This document shows, one piece after another, positions 1 through 11,451 of a DNA stretch of 64,000 bases. This DNA comes from Coniferiporia sulphurascens (lineage: Eukaryota; Basidiomycota; Agaricomycetes; Hymenochaetales; Hymenochaetaceae), in the NCBI GenBank assembly GCA_002794785.1, contig NBBA01000004.1:930001-994000 (forward strand). Direction: 5' to 3'. The notes under the pieces were generated by a model. It searched no databases, was not told the DNA's origin, and worked only from the letters and a program-made list of their open reading frames with translations. How positions within the stretch are numbered: position 1 is the stretch's first letter; each line of letters starts with the position of its first letter. The position numbers and the translations under genes were made by a program.

Positions 1-1269
1 CTTGTCCACAAAAACCTCGCCCGCGGAAGGAACGGATAGCGGTCGCGGCTTCATTAGAATATCAATGCACTTCCCATCTAATACATGCCCACATCGAAGC
101 GCCCATAGCTTACTCCGACGCACGACATCTTCCGAGCCAATGACGTTCATTACGAGCGGATCCAAGCAATGAGCACACACAATAATTGTGCCCGCCTCGT
201 GCGAAGGAGCAGAACTCGGTCCCGGCCCTTCCGCGATAGTAATTGGATCATGTGGCGCGAAATCGTTCGAAAACCCGGGTTCAGGCTTTTGGGGATGGGT
301 GAAGTGCTGTTTGTAATCTGGGCTCAACTGCCGACGGCGCAGAAGGTCGTCGTGTATCGTTAACCGTCCTGCTGGAACACGCCCCCCTCGCGGACGTGCT
401 TGTAAGCGGAAGCGAAGATCATTCCGATGCTCTTCAGCGTCAAGTGCAAGTGCCTCGAGTAAGGCTGCGTCTTCTTCATCCTCCGCAGGTCCCGGATTGC
501 CTGGCCCGAAGTCAAAGTTGAAAAGTCGCCTCAAAACACCAAAACCAGCGTTAAGAGCAGGAAACTCCCAGCCATTGCGGTTCCCATGCTCCATCCCAGG
601 TGCGACATTAGGCACTTGTGCATGGGCCGCCTCCAGCTGGTTATAACGATTCAGAGCAAGAAGCGCGCCACCTAAACCCATGCTCGGCCGTCGAGGAGGC
701 TCCCGCAGCGCAGGATTAGGATTGACCAGTGGTTCGCGCTGAATATCGGGCGTCCGTGGACGTACACGGAGATCATTTTCAAACGCGAAGGGTCTGTCCA
801 AAGGACGGAACACGCCCTGGAAGTCAGGCGGAGGGCCCCATCGTAGCGGAGGTTCGCGCATATGCCGCGGTATAGCTGGGACTGGAGGAACAATGTTGTT
901 TTGTGGAGGGGGGGATGGGGAAAATAGGGTCCGCCTCCGCATATGGGGTGTGCCTAAACCACTTATTAATTAGATAAAACAAATGAATTGGGCGAACTCA
1001 CCTCGACGCGTTTGTCCAGACCGATGCCGGATGATGGGTGGCGCACGAGGGTTGGGAACCTCGTGAACCTCCTCGTCGCTGTCATCGACCACAATGACCT
1101 CTCGTGATCTGTTATGTCTTGCGTGGGCGCCGCCTGGAGTCCCTATACGTGGGACAATTTGGATATCGACATCGTCATCGTCAGTGAAGGTATAGTCGTC
1201 GACGTTGATAACTTCTCTTGCTGGTGATTGAGACACGGACGATGGGAGCTGAACAAGCGTCTCCGACAT
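1..1269 (-). CDS. RING-finger protein with SUMO-interacting motifs, probable SUMO-targeted ubiquitin ligase (3' end outside window)
   Basis: Two exons are visible: 1269-1002 and 953-1 on the minus strand, with a 48-bp GTGAGT..AG intron. The gene runs off the window start. The first 80 residues carry three acidic hydrophobic clusters typical of SUMO-interacting motifs (VINVDD, VDIQIV, VIVVDDSDEE). A long Pro/Arg-rich linker follows, and near the cut end the start of a RING: CAHC, then about 25 residues, then LRCGHVLDGKC. SIMs followed by a C-terminal RING is the layout of SUMO-targeted E3 ligases (RNF4, Slx8), which ubiquitylate SUMO-modified nuclear proteins. The visible part and the Cys/His spacing are seen; the function is inferred. 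The remaining zinc ligands lie outside the window. It is divergent from the KIAA1143-like gene across about 1 kb. Confidence 0.72.
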
Positions 1270-2258
1270 GGCGGAGAAGGCTCAAAGTAAAGTCGGTGCA
1301 AGGTCGTAGACTAGAGCCAGAAAGGATCGGCAGCGGCCATCTCTTACGGCTGCATTAGTAAGCAGCTGCGCACGGACCCATCGCCCCGCCTTAAAATTTG
1401 CCTCAAAATTTATTTCTTCCCTCGCTTCTTGTTCTTCCTCTCTTTTCTTCATTGATGCCTTTAATTGAGCATAGATTCTTTCCTACGTGAGTCCTGTTTC
1501 CTTTCAGTCCTCCTAGGATGACTTTATTCTCTTCCCCGTCCTACACGACCATGCCGAGGAACAGAGCTTATTCGTTCGCAACGAATACGCGCCCTACGGG
1601 GCGCACAGTGCACTTGCCAGTGTTATTTCGTCTGATTTTTTCTCATCTATTGCCGCTGAGATTATGGCCTTTTTACTGATGCATTCTGTCGTTCTCAGGT
1701 CGTACTTTCCCCCTTCTTCCGACTACGGACGAGGCATAAGTTTTGCGTGAGTGTCCTCGGCTATTTGTCTATTTTTCTGTGAACACGGTCAGGCGGCTAT
1801 TGCGTGATGAAAAAAAGTACCGAAATTCGCAGTTTCCTCCCTAGCGTCCTCCCTTTGGAGTACTCCCCCAGACCACACGTTCATTTTTCCTCTCGTGCCG
1901 CACCGAACCCAAAAAGTGCTAATCGAGATGGGCTACCTCTGGTACGTTGGCGTGGAGGTGGGTGGTCGGCGTAATGAGGGTTACAAACACCTTCCTTTGG
2001 ATGTCTGATCCTTGCTGCTCCGACTGTGCTCGCATCGTTGATATCGATCAAGCCTTGCTGACTATTGGTCTGCTTTGTAGGTGTGCCTCGTATGCCTGTT
2101 ACATTCTGTAGCGTTATTATATTGTATATTCCATCGAGTGACGAAATCTTATATTGAATATGTTTCTAATGAGTGTATGTGAGCGAGTGATTCATGACTA
2201 CAGTAATAGGTGGAAGCGCTTAGTACCCTACGCCTGCTTCTGCTCTTACGCTCGACCC
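1270..2258. other. Intergenic region between divergent genes
   Basis: This stretch of about 1 kb separates the start codons of the RING gene (minus) and the DUF4604 gene (plus). It is pyrimidine-rich around 1400-1500, as is common for fungal promoters. I see no convincing ORF, tRNA or repeat in it. It presumably holds both promoters. Confidence 0.6.
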
Positions 2259-2970
2259 ATGGCGCCCAAAGACCCGACACGCTACCAGTTTTCCTCGCGC
2301 TTAGCCTACAGCCATTCCACGCCTGATTTCCTGCAACGGCTGAAGGACAGGGTTGCGGGTGTCTCGGACGATGGCGGCGACAACGACGAAAATGACGAGT
2401 TTGACGAGTGGCAGTCCAAGTCTGGGCGACCGCCCATTCCGCGACGGCCCTCGCCACCCCAGCGCCCGGAAGGCGACCCTGGCAGCGCGGACGAAGATGC
2501 TCTCGACGAAAAGCCGCAAGTAGTTGTCCTGAAAGAAGGCAAACACATGATGGCGCGCGAGGCGGAAAACGAGAAGCGGAAAGGTGTGCAACACTGCGGA
2601 CAGTTACATTAACTAACACCGTTTTTTGACGTATAACACGATTTATTTGTCAATAGCAAAGGGACTCCCTCCTCTTCCTGACGAGCCGCAGAAACGTGAG
2701 GGTGATTCTACGGAGGAAGCGAACAGAGGTCTGAAGGAAAAGGCGAAAACCACGGAGAAGGACTCTAGCAAATCTGCATCACTATCGTTCTCGTCATCTG
2801 GTGCGTCTTCAAGCGTAAAGAACACCGGAAAGAAGCGCAAGACGGTTGGAGACGACCAGGATGATGTCGCAAATAAAGAAAAGGCCGAAAAGAAGACCAA
2901 GAAAACTTCGAAAGCAAAGAAAGCAAAAATTGGAACCCTTCTATCGTTTGGGGACGACAATGACGGTTGA
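2259..2970 (+). CDS. KIAA1143-like protein (DUF4604 family)
   Basis: Two exons, 2259-2583 and 2657-2970, give 212 residues; the 73-bp intron has GTGTGC..TAG ends. The start at 2259 gives MAPKDPTRYQF, followed by a PDFLQRLK segment. After an acidic stretch comes KPQVVVLKEGKHM. The pairing of an N-terminal PDFLxRxK block with a QPQVVVLK-type block is the hallmark of the DUF4604/KIAA1143 family, a small eukaryotic nuclear family of unknown biochemical role. The second exon is lysine/serine-rich with several basic clusters (KKRK, KKTKKTSKAKKAK) that would serve as nuclear localisation signals, ending in GTLLSFGDDND. An in-frame ATG exists upstream at 2154, but the family start is the one chosen. 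Confidence 0.85.
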
Positions 2971-4396
2971 AGGGACCAGCACCGTGCTTAAATCCAGCCG
3001 TCTAGGCCTGGAGGGTGATACGGCGGACAGGGGTGTGATTACGGTTGTTGTAGGGAGCACCGTCCGCATTCCCAACTTGTATACCGCCACCTAGTACATA
3101 CCACATACACCTGACCTGGCGCCGTGTGGGAGGTGCGGAAGAATCGGGAAGGGGGTTTCAGCTCTTCGGCATTTGGTGCCCGTTATCTTGGCCTGCCCAT
3201 GTAGTTTTTACGCTTGCGTGCGTTAGGCGGGGACGCACCGTCGCCGCCAGGGCCCATATTTCAATACATGCACAGGGCGAATTGGTATTGAACTCCTTCA
3301 TCTGGTTCTCGCCTTTACACGTGAACTCAACATGTTCTCCAATGCAGCTCGCCCCTCATCTAGACCTCCAATAGAAGCGGATATTAGCTTATAGCTCATA
3401 AGCATTTGTCACGTCTGGTTCTAGCCGCGCCCTTGATACTTTGTCTGCGCCAAAAGCGGATCTCCATCTTCTCCACCTGGCTTTCTTCGTTCAGACGCCG
3501 AACATTGACTCACAGAATTGAATGTCTTGTCACGAACAGAGAAGCGGAGAAGCCCAGACTGCAAGCCATGCTCGATGACCCACTACTCTGGCTTTCACCA
3601 CCCAGCTTTGCAACTCTGGACGCTCCAACAAAATGAATCTGTTTCAAAGCTTATATGGGGCGCTGTCGAATAAACTTTATGATGTGGCTACTTTCAGTCT
3701 CCATAATGGTCTTAGCTCCTTTTGTTGACTCTCCGCGTCCAACCTGTGCATCTGGCTGCGTCGGGATCGGTGAATATGGGCGCTGCCGGCGCCACCTTCG
3801 ATCATCATAATGATTATATGAGCATGCCTGCTGCTCGGGGTCGCCTTTCTTGGCTGGCGGTTGAATTTCGCTTCGCTGTACGCATACGTACGTTTGCCCT
3901 TTGCTTGGTACCTGTGGAACTTCGGGGCAGGCATTCTACGAGATGAAATTATTCCTCTCGAAACTTGAAGAATCGTCATCGAATCTACTTGGCTTTACTC
4001 TGTTGAGGATATAACCCGCGGAGCCATACGTGCAACTGCTTTACGTCTGCTCTTTTTTCTTTTTCCGGACCAACTCAAGCCCAATCAAAGCGCACTTAAC
4101 GCTGACAGTCGGGCATCTTCCGAATACAAGCGATCTCATTTGTTAGCTGACCGGAATCGAATGTCATCTCGTACCCCCCCGCTAAAGCTGGATCACCGAG
4201 CGCCGAGAAGGAATCGAAGATTGGGCCTGTTAATGGATAGTGTCTGGCTTGCGATGATCGCGTGTCGTGCGCGCAGGGAGAGTGGGCGCCGTAAAGTGCG
4301 GCGGAAGTTGGCTCAAGTGGCCTCGTGTCTCATCTGTCGTAATGAAGACTGCGGTCCGTACCTGCACAGCTCCGCTGCGTGTATAGCCAATCTGCG
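2971..4396. other. Intergenic region, no gene seen
   Basis: About 1.4 kb between the DUF4604 gene and the DyP peroxidase promoter. Several ORFs of 70-100 codons exist on both strands, but none has recognisable motifs, splice continuity or a favourable start context. I see no RNA gene. Confidence 0.5.
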
Positions 4397-4403
4397 TATA
4401 AAA
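4397..4403 (+). promoter_or_regulatory. TATA box of the DyP peroxidase gene
   Basis: TATAAAA lies 110 bp before the ATG at 4507 in an otherwise GC-balanced region. Its position and perfect match suggest a regulated, TATA-driven promoter. Confidence 0.55.
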
Positions 4404-4506
4404 GGGCCTGCTCCTCCGAGTTTATGCTGTCACCCACCAGCTCATCACTGCTTGTAACTCATCTCAGGTCTACATATCAATTTACCCATCCATTTCTTGA
4501 TCCAAT

Positions 4507-6420
4507 ATGGCTCAAGCTACCTGGCCAACACAGCAGGACCTTAACGATCTCCAGGGTAAGTACCGTTTTGTCCTTTGATATCCCGTCAGTTGATCAATGT
4601 CCTGCCGTCTGTTTAGGCGATGTTGTGTGCGTACCCAGATGCCTTAATACAAGAGGGCACCCGCTTACTTCCCTGTTATTAAAGCCTCGGAATTCCCAAG
4701 CGCTTTGAGGACTTCGTTTTCTTCAACATCCAGGATGCTGCCGCTTTCAAGCGTGACCTCAAGACGCTCATCCCAGCCCTCACCACCACGGCTCAAATCC
4801 AGAAGATGCGCCAGGACATCAGCAACCACAAGAGCAAGGGGCTTCCAGGTCTGCTCAAGTGTCTCGGGATTAACATTGCCTTCTCCGTTCAAGGATTGAA
4901 GAAAGTGTGTAATGCAAAGTTTTTTTCGAGCTTTGGAATGGAACACTTATACTACGTATAGCTGGGAATTACAGACGACCTCAAAGATGCCGCCTTCGAC
5001 GCCGGCCAGCTCGCAAGCGCCAAAGCTCTTGGGGACGAGGGTACCACCGACTCTTCCGGAAACTTCAATCCGAACTGGCTTTCCGCTTTCAAGAGTGAGG
5101 TCGACGGCGTCATTCTGGTGAAATCTTCAGTCATGTCCTTTCCTCCTTCCAGTCTCATGTTCTTTCTTTCTTTCCTTTCCTTCCAAAGATTGCCGGCGAT
5201 TCTCAGATTACGGTGAACGAGGGCACGAACAAAATCGAGCACATCCTCGGTAGTTCCATCAAGGAAATGCTCAGGGTCAACGCCAACGTTCGTCCAGGCA
5301 AGGAAAAGGGGCACGAGCATTTCGTAAGTCTTATTGAAACTTGACAATAAGCATCCTGATATACTTACATACGCACACAGGGTTACCTGGACGGCATCTC
5401 CTCACCCGCGATCGACGCACTGACTGGCCATTTCCCCGGACAGATCGTCGTCCCACCCGGCGTGCTCGTCTGCGGTACACAAGGCGACGTCGACAGCACA
5501 GGTGCCCAGGTGCAACGTCCCGCCTGGGCGAAGAATGGCTCCTTCCTCGCATACCGCCATTTCAACCAGCTTGTGCCCGAGTTCAGCAAGTTCGTCACGG
5601 ACAACCCCCTCAACTTCCCTGCGATTCCGGCTGAGCAGGGCAGCGCACTGCTCGGCGCGAGGATGTTCGGCCGCTGGAAGAGTGGCGCCCCGATAGACCT
5701 TGCGCCGACGGCGGACGACCCGGAGCTTGCTGCGGACAAGCAACGCAACAACAACTTTGACTTCTCTGAGGACCCGCTCGACCAGACGAAGTGCCCCTTC
5801 GCGGCGCACATTCGCAAGACGAACCCCAGGGCGGACTTGGCACAGTATGTAATTCGGCTCGAATTGGCTGGCTCGAATTTTGTTGACATGAGGAATAGGT
5901 TCGGCCCGACGGCACTGACGCAGCACATGTTGGTTCGCCAGGGCATTGCGTTCGGGCCTGAGGTAACCCCGGACGAGGCGCACGACAACAAGACGAAGCA
6001 CGACCGCGGGCTCGCGTTTGTGTGCTACCAGAGCAATCTCGGCAATGGGTTTGAGTTCGTGCAGAAGAGTGAGACTCTTACTCCTACACTTTTAAACTAA
6101 CGAAGATGTTGAAACCTGGTGCACAGGTTGGGTGGACAATAAGAGCTTCCCGCCCAAGACGATCAACGGTGCCGCGTTCCAGAGCGGGTTTGACCCCATC
6201 AGTGCGTGTCTCCTCCCTTATCGTTAAGACACATATACTGACTCTTTCGTTCGTGTTTGCAGTCGGCCAGAACAACGGCGCGCCGCGCGAGACGGCCGGT
6301 TTGCAGCCAAACAACCAAAGTGCGGACCTGACGCTGCCATTCGACTTCATCGTCTCCAAGGGCGGCGCGTACTTCTTCTCTCCCTCCATCTCAGCGCTGA
6401 ACACCAAGTTCGCCGTTTGA
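4507..6420 (+). CDS. DyP-type heme peroxidase
   Basis: Nine exons join in frame: 4507-4555, 4617-4626 (a 10-nt microexon), 4685-4904, 4962-5117, 5189-5323, 5381-5844, 5899-6068, 6127-6201 and 6263-6420, giving 478 residues. Dye-decolorizing peroxidases are heme enzymes that use H2O2 to oxidise dyes, phenolics and lignin-like compounds. Family landmarks are present: the GXXDG motif as GYLDG (191-195, catalytic Asp194), the proximal heme ligand His333 in CPFAAHIRKTNPR, and the distal Arg381 in DRGLAFVCYQ. The length fits fungal DyPs. The N-terminus (MAQATWPTQQ) has no hydrophobic signal peptide, so the mature enzyme could be intracellular or unconventionally exported. A perfect TATA box lies 110 bp upstream. 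The microexon makes automatic gene models here likely to fail. Confidence 0.92.
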
Positions 6421-7423
6421 GCTCCAGTCAGACTTGTCGATCATGATTGGAGATTGATCTTCCCTTGCGCTACGCTAAACGCGACTGCGGAATAAATCTG
6501 TACACTCACAATTGTATCATTCTGTAAATTTATGCGTGTCCTTTTCCCCATGTGCTGGAGACTAGTTTCGATGAGATAAACGTGCTTTATTTGTTTCGAA
6601 CCATGAACATGAAAGATGAAGGAAAAAAATACAAGGTTATTCATTTTATATGTCGTGCGGCAAAGGGACGAGGACCAGGGAAAAAGACTGGAGTATTGTG
6701 GAGGGGTGATAACGTTAGCTAGATTGCGGGCAGCTCGAGAAACGTATATGTGTATGTACGTGTTCTCGTTTTGTCTTCGGAGGGTATATTCTCAAAACTC
6801 GAAAAAAGAAAGGTAAAAGACCAAAAGCAGGAATAACGAAATGAAAGACGGAGGAACCGAATTTGGAACTAGAACTCGAACTCGGCGAAGGGCGATATGA
6901 ACGGACGCGAGGAGGAATAATGTCAGATATAAAGAAGAACCAGAAAGGGGAGGAAGACGACGAGAAAAGAGAGTGCACGAGGAGATGTATAAACCGGTAC
7001 TGAATTTACTGAATTTAGCCTTTACGAGAGAAGAGAATCGAGGGGTTTGAAAACCGGACGGCGGACTTCGGACGGGCTACACTGCAGGCGATTAAGAGCG
7101 TCTTCGTTCGCAGTGGCTAGCGTACCTACAAATTACCCAGAGTTGCATCAAAGACGACTGCTTAGAGTAATGGGGAAAACATTATTCACTTCCCACACCT
7201 TTCTGGCGTGGGCAGCATCTATCAGACATGATGCAACCCCCGAACCCCGAAAAAGGCAAGGCAGGTAAGCGGAAAGCGGATAGTGGAAAGCGAAAGGCAG
7301 GAAAGAATAAAGGTGAGAGAGCGGAGGAGAAAACGAGTAGCACGAGGTTAGGGACCCTTCGACGCCCCGCCGGGCGTTGAGTCCATAAAGCATAGCGTAT
7401 CGCGCAGGGAATAAATACCCGAA
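6421..7423. other. Convergent intergenic region / 3' UTRs
   Basis: This 1-kb stretch holds the 3' ends of the DyP gene (plus) and the disordered-protein gene (minus). It is purine-rich on the plus strand around 6780-6990. The 87-codon minus ORF there is low-complexity Ser/Phe and I do not believe it. I see no RNA gene. Confidence 0.5.
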
Positions 7424-9387
7424 TCATTCCTCGTCAGGGATGGTCCCCGCTGCCTCCGACGCCTCCGAACCCGACACAGACGCAGGCCACGCTGGCACTT
7501 TCGCCTCGAGCATGTTCACTAGGCTTTCAAGTTCGTCGGCGGCAGCCTCCGGCTCCGAAATCGCTGCTGATCCATTTAGTAGGCCATCCTCGACCTCACT
7601 GACTGGAGACTCTTCCGGTGTGAGCGGCTCTTGCACTTCTACTTGTACCTCTGTCTCCTTCTCTTCATCCTCTCCTGTGGTGCCATTCTCGTCATCCTCA
7701 TGATCGACGACCGCCTCATCTTGGTCTGCTTCCTCATGACTAGCAGAGTCCGTATCGACAACAACATCCGCGTCGACATTGCCATCGACGACCTCCTCAC
7801 TGGTAGCGACGTCCGCAGCAATAACAGCCGTAGCAGTACGCACACCAGGTTCAGGCGTGAACGAGAAAGAACCTTCGCCCACCTCCGCACTTTGAATGTG
7901 CGCAGTGTCGAGTGGTGCACTCTCACCCTCATTCTCGGAAACGTACGCGTCGTCATAGCTCTCTATCTCTGAGCCATCATCGTCGCTTGGTACGGTTTCT
8001 ACGGTCGATTCGTGCCCGGGCTCAGGTTCAGGTTCTCCATGTGACAATACAGGAGAGTGGGATTCCTGGGCTTCGGGTTCCTCGACGGCATCTGCAATGA
8101 CGGAAGGTTGCTCGACGGGCTCGTCTTCGATGTGCTCCTCCGGAGTTCCACCATTTGTCTCTGGAATGTCCGCCTCAACGACGGCAGCTACAGTCGCCAC
8201 GGCACCAGTTGCTGCGATCGCCGCAGCGGCTTTCGCAGTGGCCTCCTTTTCCTTCTTCTCGCGCTCCGCCTTCATACGTGCCGGCGCAAGCCCTACCCGC
8301 GGCTTTAAGGTCCCACGTGTAGGAGCTGCGCCCCTCGCAGGTTTTGCAGCTGCAGCAGGGGCGCGTGGCGGACTTGTGGCAGAGACACGCGCCTTGGATG
8401 CAGATGCCGCTGTCGGCTTTGACAGACGGTCCAGTGAGGAAGCAGGGATCGTTGCCTTACGCACAGGTGGTGGGGGCGGTGGCGCGTTCTTCGCACGCGC
8501 AAGAGACGCCTTCGTCGGTGCGTACAGACCAGACGGAGTCTTCGGACGGGCAGGCGACGCGTTTGCAGAGGCGGAGCCAGCAGACGTCGATGAGCGCATG
8601 GCTGCAGTGGGAGTCTTTGCGCGCGCACCGCCAGTAGGTGGGCTCTTCGCGCCCATACGTGATCTGGCACGCACGGTCGACGTGTTGGAGGTCACCGACG
8701 TGCCGGTGTGCTGCGCCTTGAGCGGCTTCATGGGGGTAACAGGTGGCTTGCTAGGCGCGGAACGTGCGGGAGCGGGCGCCACAGCGGCCGGTTTGGCCGC
8801 AGTGCCACGCGCGGGTGTGCGCGCTGTGCGCGTGTCAGAGGCAGACTTCCCTGCTGCGGGGCGTGCCGCAGGCTTTGCCGGTGTCGGACTCTTTTTCGGC
8901 ATCGCCGACGGTGCGGCCAGTGCGGACGCAGACTCCGCTGATGCATCGGCTCGTAATTCCGCCCGCGCGTCCTGCGGTGCGTTAGGATCGCTCAGGGCAT
9001 CGTGCGGTGTGTGCGATAATGCACCCTCTTCGTGGTTCGAGCCCGACAGCGGCGACACGGATCGCAACGCATCTGACGTGCCGAACTGGGGGTGTGGAAT
9101 TACATCCGCAGGGCCTGGGGTCGTGTCGGCGTTCGCCTTGGGGAGCCATTCGCGCCGTTCCTTGGCCTCGATCTTGGCGGCGTCGCCGGTGTTGTGTGTC
9201 GCGACGCTGTTCGCACGTGAGGCGGAGGGAGAAGGGGGGTTTGTGAGGGACGAGCGCTTGGTTGCGCGCTCGAAGCGGCCGATGAGGTTGGCGACGCTCT
9301 GCTGACGCGGTCGCTCGTCAGGCAAGGGCCTGCAACGCTGGGCGTCAGAACTGGGTGCACAAGGGGTTGCTGGCTATTTACGCACAT
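7424..9387 (-). CDS. Long intrinsically disordered Ala/Pro/Glu-rich protein, unknown function
   Basis: The open frame runs from 9329 to the TGA at 7424 without a break (about 635 residues). No ATG begins it: the frame opens in a TTG at 9325. A good splice acceptor (GTTGCAG) ends at 9330, and a GTGCGT donor sits at 9385, 56 bp upstream. Joining them makes an ATG split as AT|G, so the CDS would be 9387-9386 plus 9329-7424, starting MPLPDERPRQQ. This start is inferred. The protein opens with a short conserved-looking helix (QSVANLIGRFERATKR), continues with a basic Ala/Pro/Ser/Thr segment (to about residue 340, with a PPPPPPP run), then a strongly acidic C-terminal half. There is no catalytic domain. 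The charge-segregated layout suggests a scaffold or cytoskeleton-associated protein, but that is a guess. Confidence 0.72.
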
Positions 9388-9517
9388 TTTTTTGTAAATA
9401 TAAGCAGAAAACTCGGGGGGTGGAAGAGGAAGGGAAAGATGTGTTTGGTGGTAACGAACACAGGACAGGCTGAGCGCGTCAAGCCGAGCAACGGCACTCC
9501 ATATACGGCAGCCGTCC

Positions 9518-10306
9518 ATGTCTCCCCCCCTCGTCGTCCTCCCCTCCGGCCTCTCACTCGAACTCGCCCTCTCGTCGCCCTCGACGCAGCCAGATGTAGG
9601 CTACAACAAGCTCGCCGTGCTTCTCCATCCGTGGTCCTGGCTCGGGGGCCGCATGTCCGACCCGTGTGTCCCTCTCGGTCTCTAATGGCTGCACGTAAAC
9701 ATCTGAGTCCGCCGCAGCGTACTGCACACATTCCTCCGTCCCCTGCAGGCGCGTGGGTTCCACGTCATTCGGTACAACAGCCGTGGAGTTGGTCGCTCGT
9801 CGGGCTGGGCGTCACTTACGGGGGCACCTGAAGCCAAGGACCTCCACGAGGTCGTGCAATGGGGACTTGCAAACGTCCCAGACGTGCAGCACGTCCTCAT
9901 CGTTGTTAGTATTTATTGCTTTTTTCACCATAACTTAATCCAACTCGTGTCGCAGGGCTACTCGCACGGCTCTCTAATAGCATCCCAACATTTACCTCTA
10001 CACTCTATTCGCACCTCGCATATTCTCCTTTCATACCCACTCGGCCCGCGAGCCTTCCTCACGTGTTTTCGCTCACGTGCATACGACCGCGCCCTCGCCT
10101 CGCTCTTGGAAAATCCCAGTGCAGATGTCCTCGTCCTTTTCGGAGACAGCGACGAATTCTCTGGAATTGAAAGCTACGAGCGCTGGGCGACTCAATTAAA
10201 GCAGGGCACCGATGAGGAGAGTGGAAGACTGAGGGTAGAGTGTGTGCGGGGCGCGACACACTTTTGGGGCCGAGACGAATCAGAGGAGATGTTAACTATT
10301 GTCTAG
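9518..10306 (+). CDS. Small alpha/beta-hydrolase fold protein
   Basis: Three exons (9518-9663, 9718-9904, 9956-10306) give 227 residues. The fold is recognisable from the N-terminal strand VLLHPWSWLGGRMSDP, the segment RGFHVIRYNSRGVGRSSG typical of serine hydrolases, and the nucleophile elbow GYSHG with Ser114, which begins exactly at exon 3. A later VLVLFGDSDEFSG segment would supply the acid, and GATHFWG the catalytic His. The compact size resembles the KANL3/TEX30 and dienelactone-hydrolase-like branch. The substrate is unknown. The ATG lies about 130 bp from the start of the divergent disordered-protein gene, so the two probably share a bidirectional promoter. Confidence 0.82.
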
Positions 10307-10493
10307 CAATGGCTGGATCGAGATTTGTCATAGCAAGTTTTGTTTGCAAAATGATTCCTCAGATTGAGATACGGCAAGATTGAACATAAGGGTAGATCGG
10401 CTGCAAGGGATGATAATGGTACATGCAAGCGGGCAGAAGAGAACGGTGAAGGAACAGCATAGGTCATGACTGAAACGTTAAAAAAATACCCAA

Positions 10494-11451
10494 TTATTCC
10501 TCCGGTATAGTTACTGCTCCCCGTTGACTAGAATGAGGAAAAAGAAAGTTAGTTACGCAAATCAGAGCGACCCGTGTACAAGGGAAAAGCTTACACTTCG
10601 CGCACTATTGAGATGAAAAGGTAAATTTTAGATTTATACATAGAAGTAGGACGAATACGGACCTCGGATGACGAAGTTTGAGAGTACGGCGAAGAAAAGG
10701 AAGGCCGAGATAATTACTGGGCCAAGGATCTGGTCTGAGGTTATAGGAAGCAATTTCAGTTTAGCGTGCGGGAAGGAACATAAGTGAGGGAACACTTACC
10801 GAAGTGACCTGGATCGCGTCTGCGAATCATGGTAATACGCTTCTGATATACGACCCATCCATAAACCTATGTACTGCCCTAAGCACTCCTAAGGTACGAC
10901 AACAACGATATGACGAGCTCACCAGAACACCGACGCTGATAAAAGCGTATACATAGGCGAAGTTGCGTGCGACAACTTCCTCGGAGGCGTTGAAAAGAGC
11001 AAGGGCCAACGTCCCAAGAAGGACACCCATGTTGAGGTACGATACCCAAGCTACACCCACCTTCAGAATACTAAAATCGTTTTCCTAAGCCTGGTTACTC
11101 ACTGCGCTCGTTAGCGAACCAGACCTTGCCCTCGACCTTGATCGGAGTCGGCATCTTCTTGGGCACACGCACAGAAACGACGGGCGGTGCCGCCGCCACC
11201 AAAGCCGCCGCCGCACGACTGTTGTTCGTAGACTGATAGTCGCGCACTACATTCTCGCGGCCAGACTCGTTGTCGGTGGCGTCGGGAATGCGGTTCGCGC
11301 GTGTCTCGCGGTCGCGGTTGCGCTGAGAGGTATCGGGGAGCGCGGAGAGCGCGGAGGAAGAAAAGGGCGAGAGGGCAGCATGCCAGGTTCGACTCAGCAG
11401 CCCCTCTGGTTGCGCAGGACTCGAGTTGCTTTCATCGTTCTGCGTCTGCAT
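10494..11451 (-). CDS. VTC1-like vacuolar transporter chaperone subunit (DUF202 membrane domain)
   Basis: Six exons on the minus strand: 11451-11103, 11050-10923, 10866-10800, 10734-10663, 10604-10595 (10 nt) and 10527-10494, giving 219 residues. The C-terminal half matches Vtc1/DUF202: KVWFANERTWVSYLN, then LLGTLALALFNA, VARNFAYVYAFISVGVLV, YQKRITMIRRRDPGHF and a final membrane helix with FFAVLSNFVIRV. Vtc1 is the small three-helix subunit of the vacuolar VTC complex that makes polyphosphate from ATP and moves it into the vacuole. The first 105 residues are Ser/Ala-rich and disordered, longer than in yeast Vtc1. The last two introns are inferred from splice signals and a good branch site (TAACTAAC). 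A leader intron (about 11601-11534) is also likely. Confidence 0.85.

Noticed and set aside
5383..6001. Two minus-strand ORFs of about 200 codons
   Set aside because: They lie opposite the largest DyP exon and have no motifs.
6715..6978. Ser/Phe-rich 87-codon minus-strand ORF
   Set aside because: Low complexity, within the purine-rich convergent 3' UTR region.
8097..9305. 402-codon plus-strand ORF
   Set aside because: It is the antisense shadow of the low-complexity disordered-protein gene; its Ala/Gly/Arg composition follows from GC-rich codons on the other strand.
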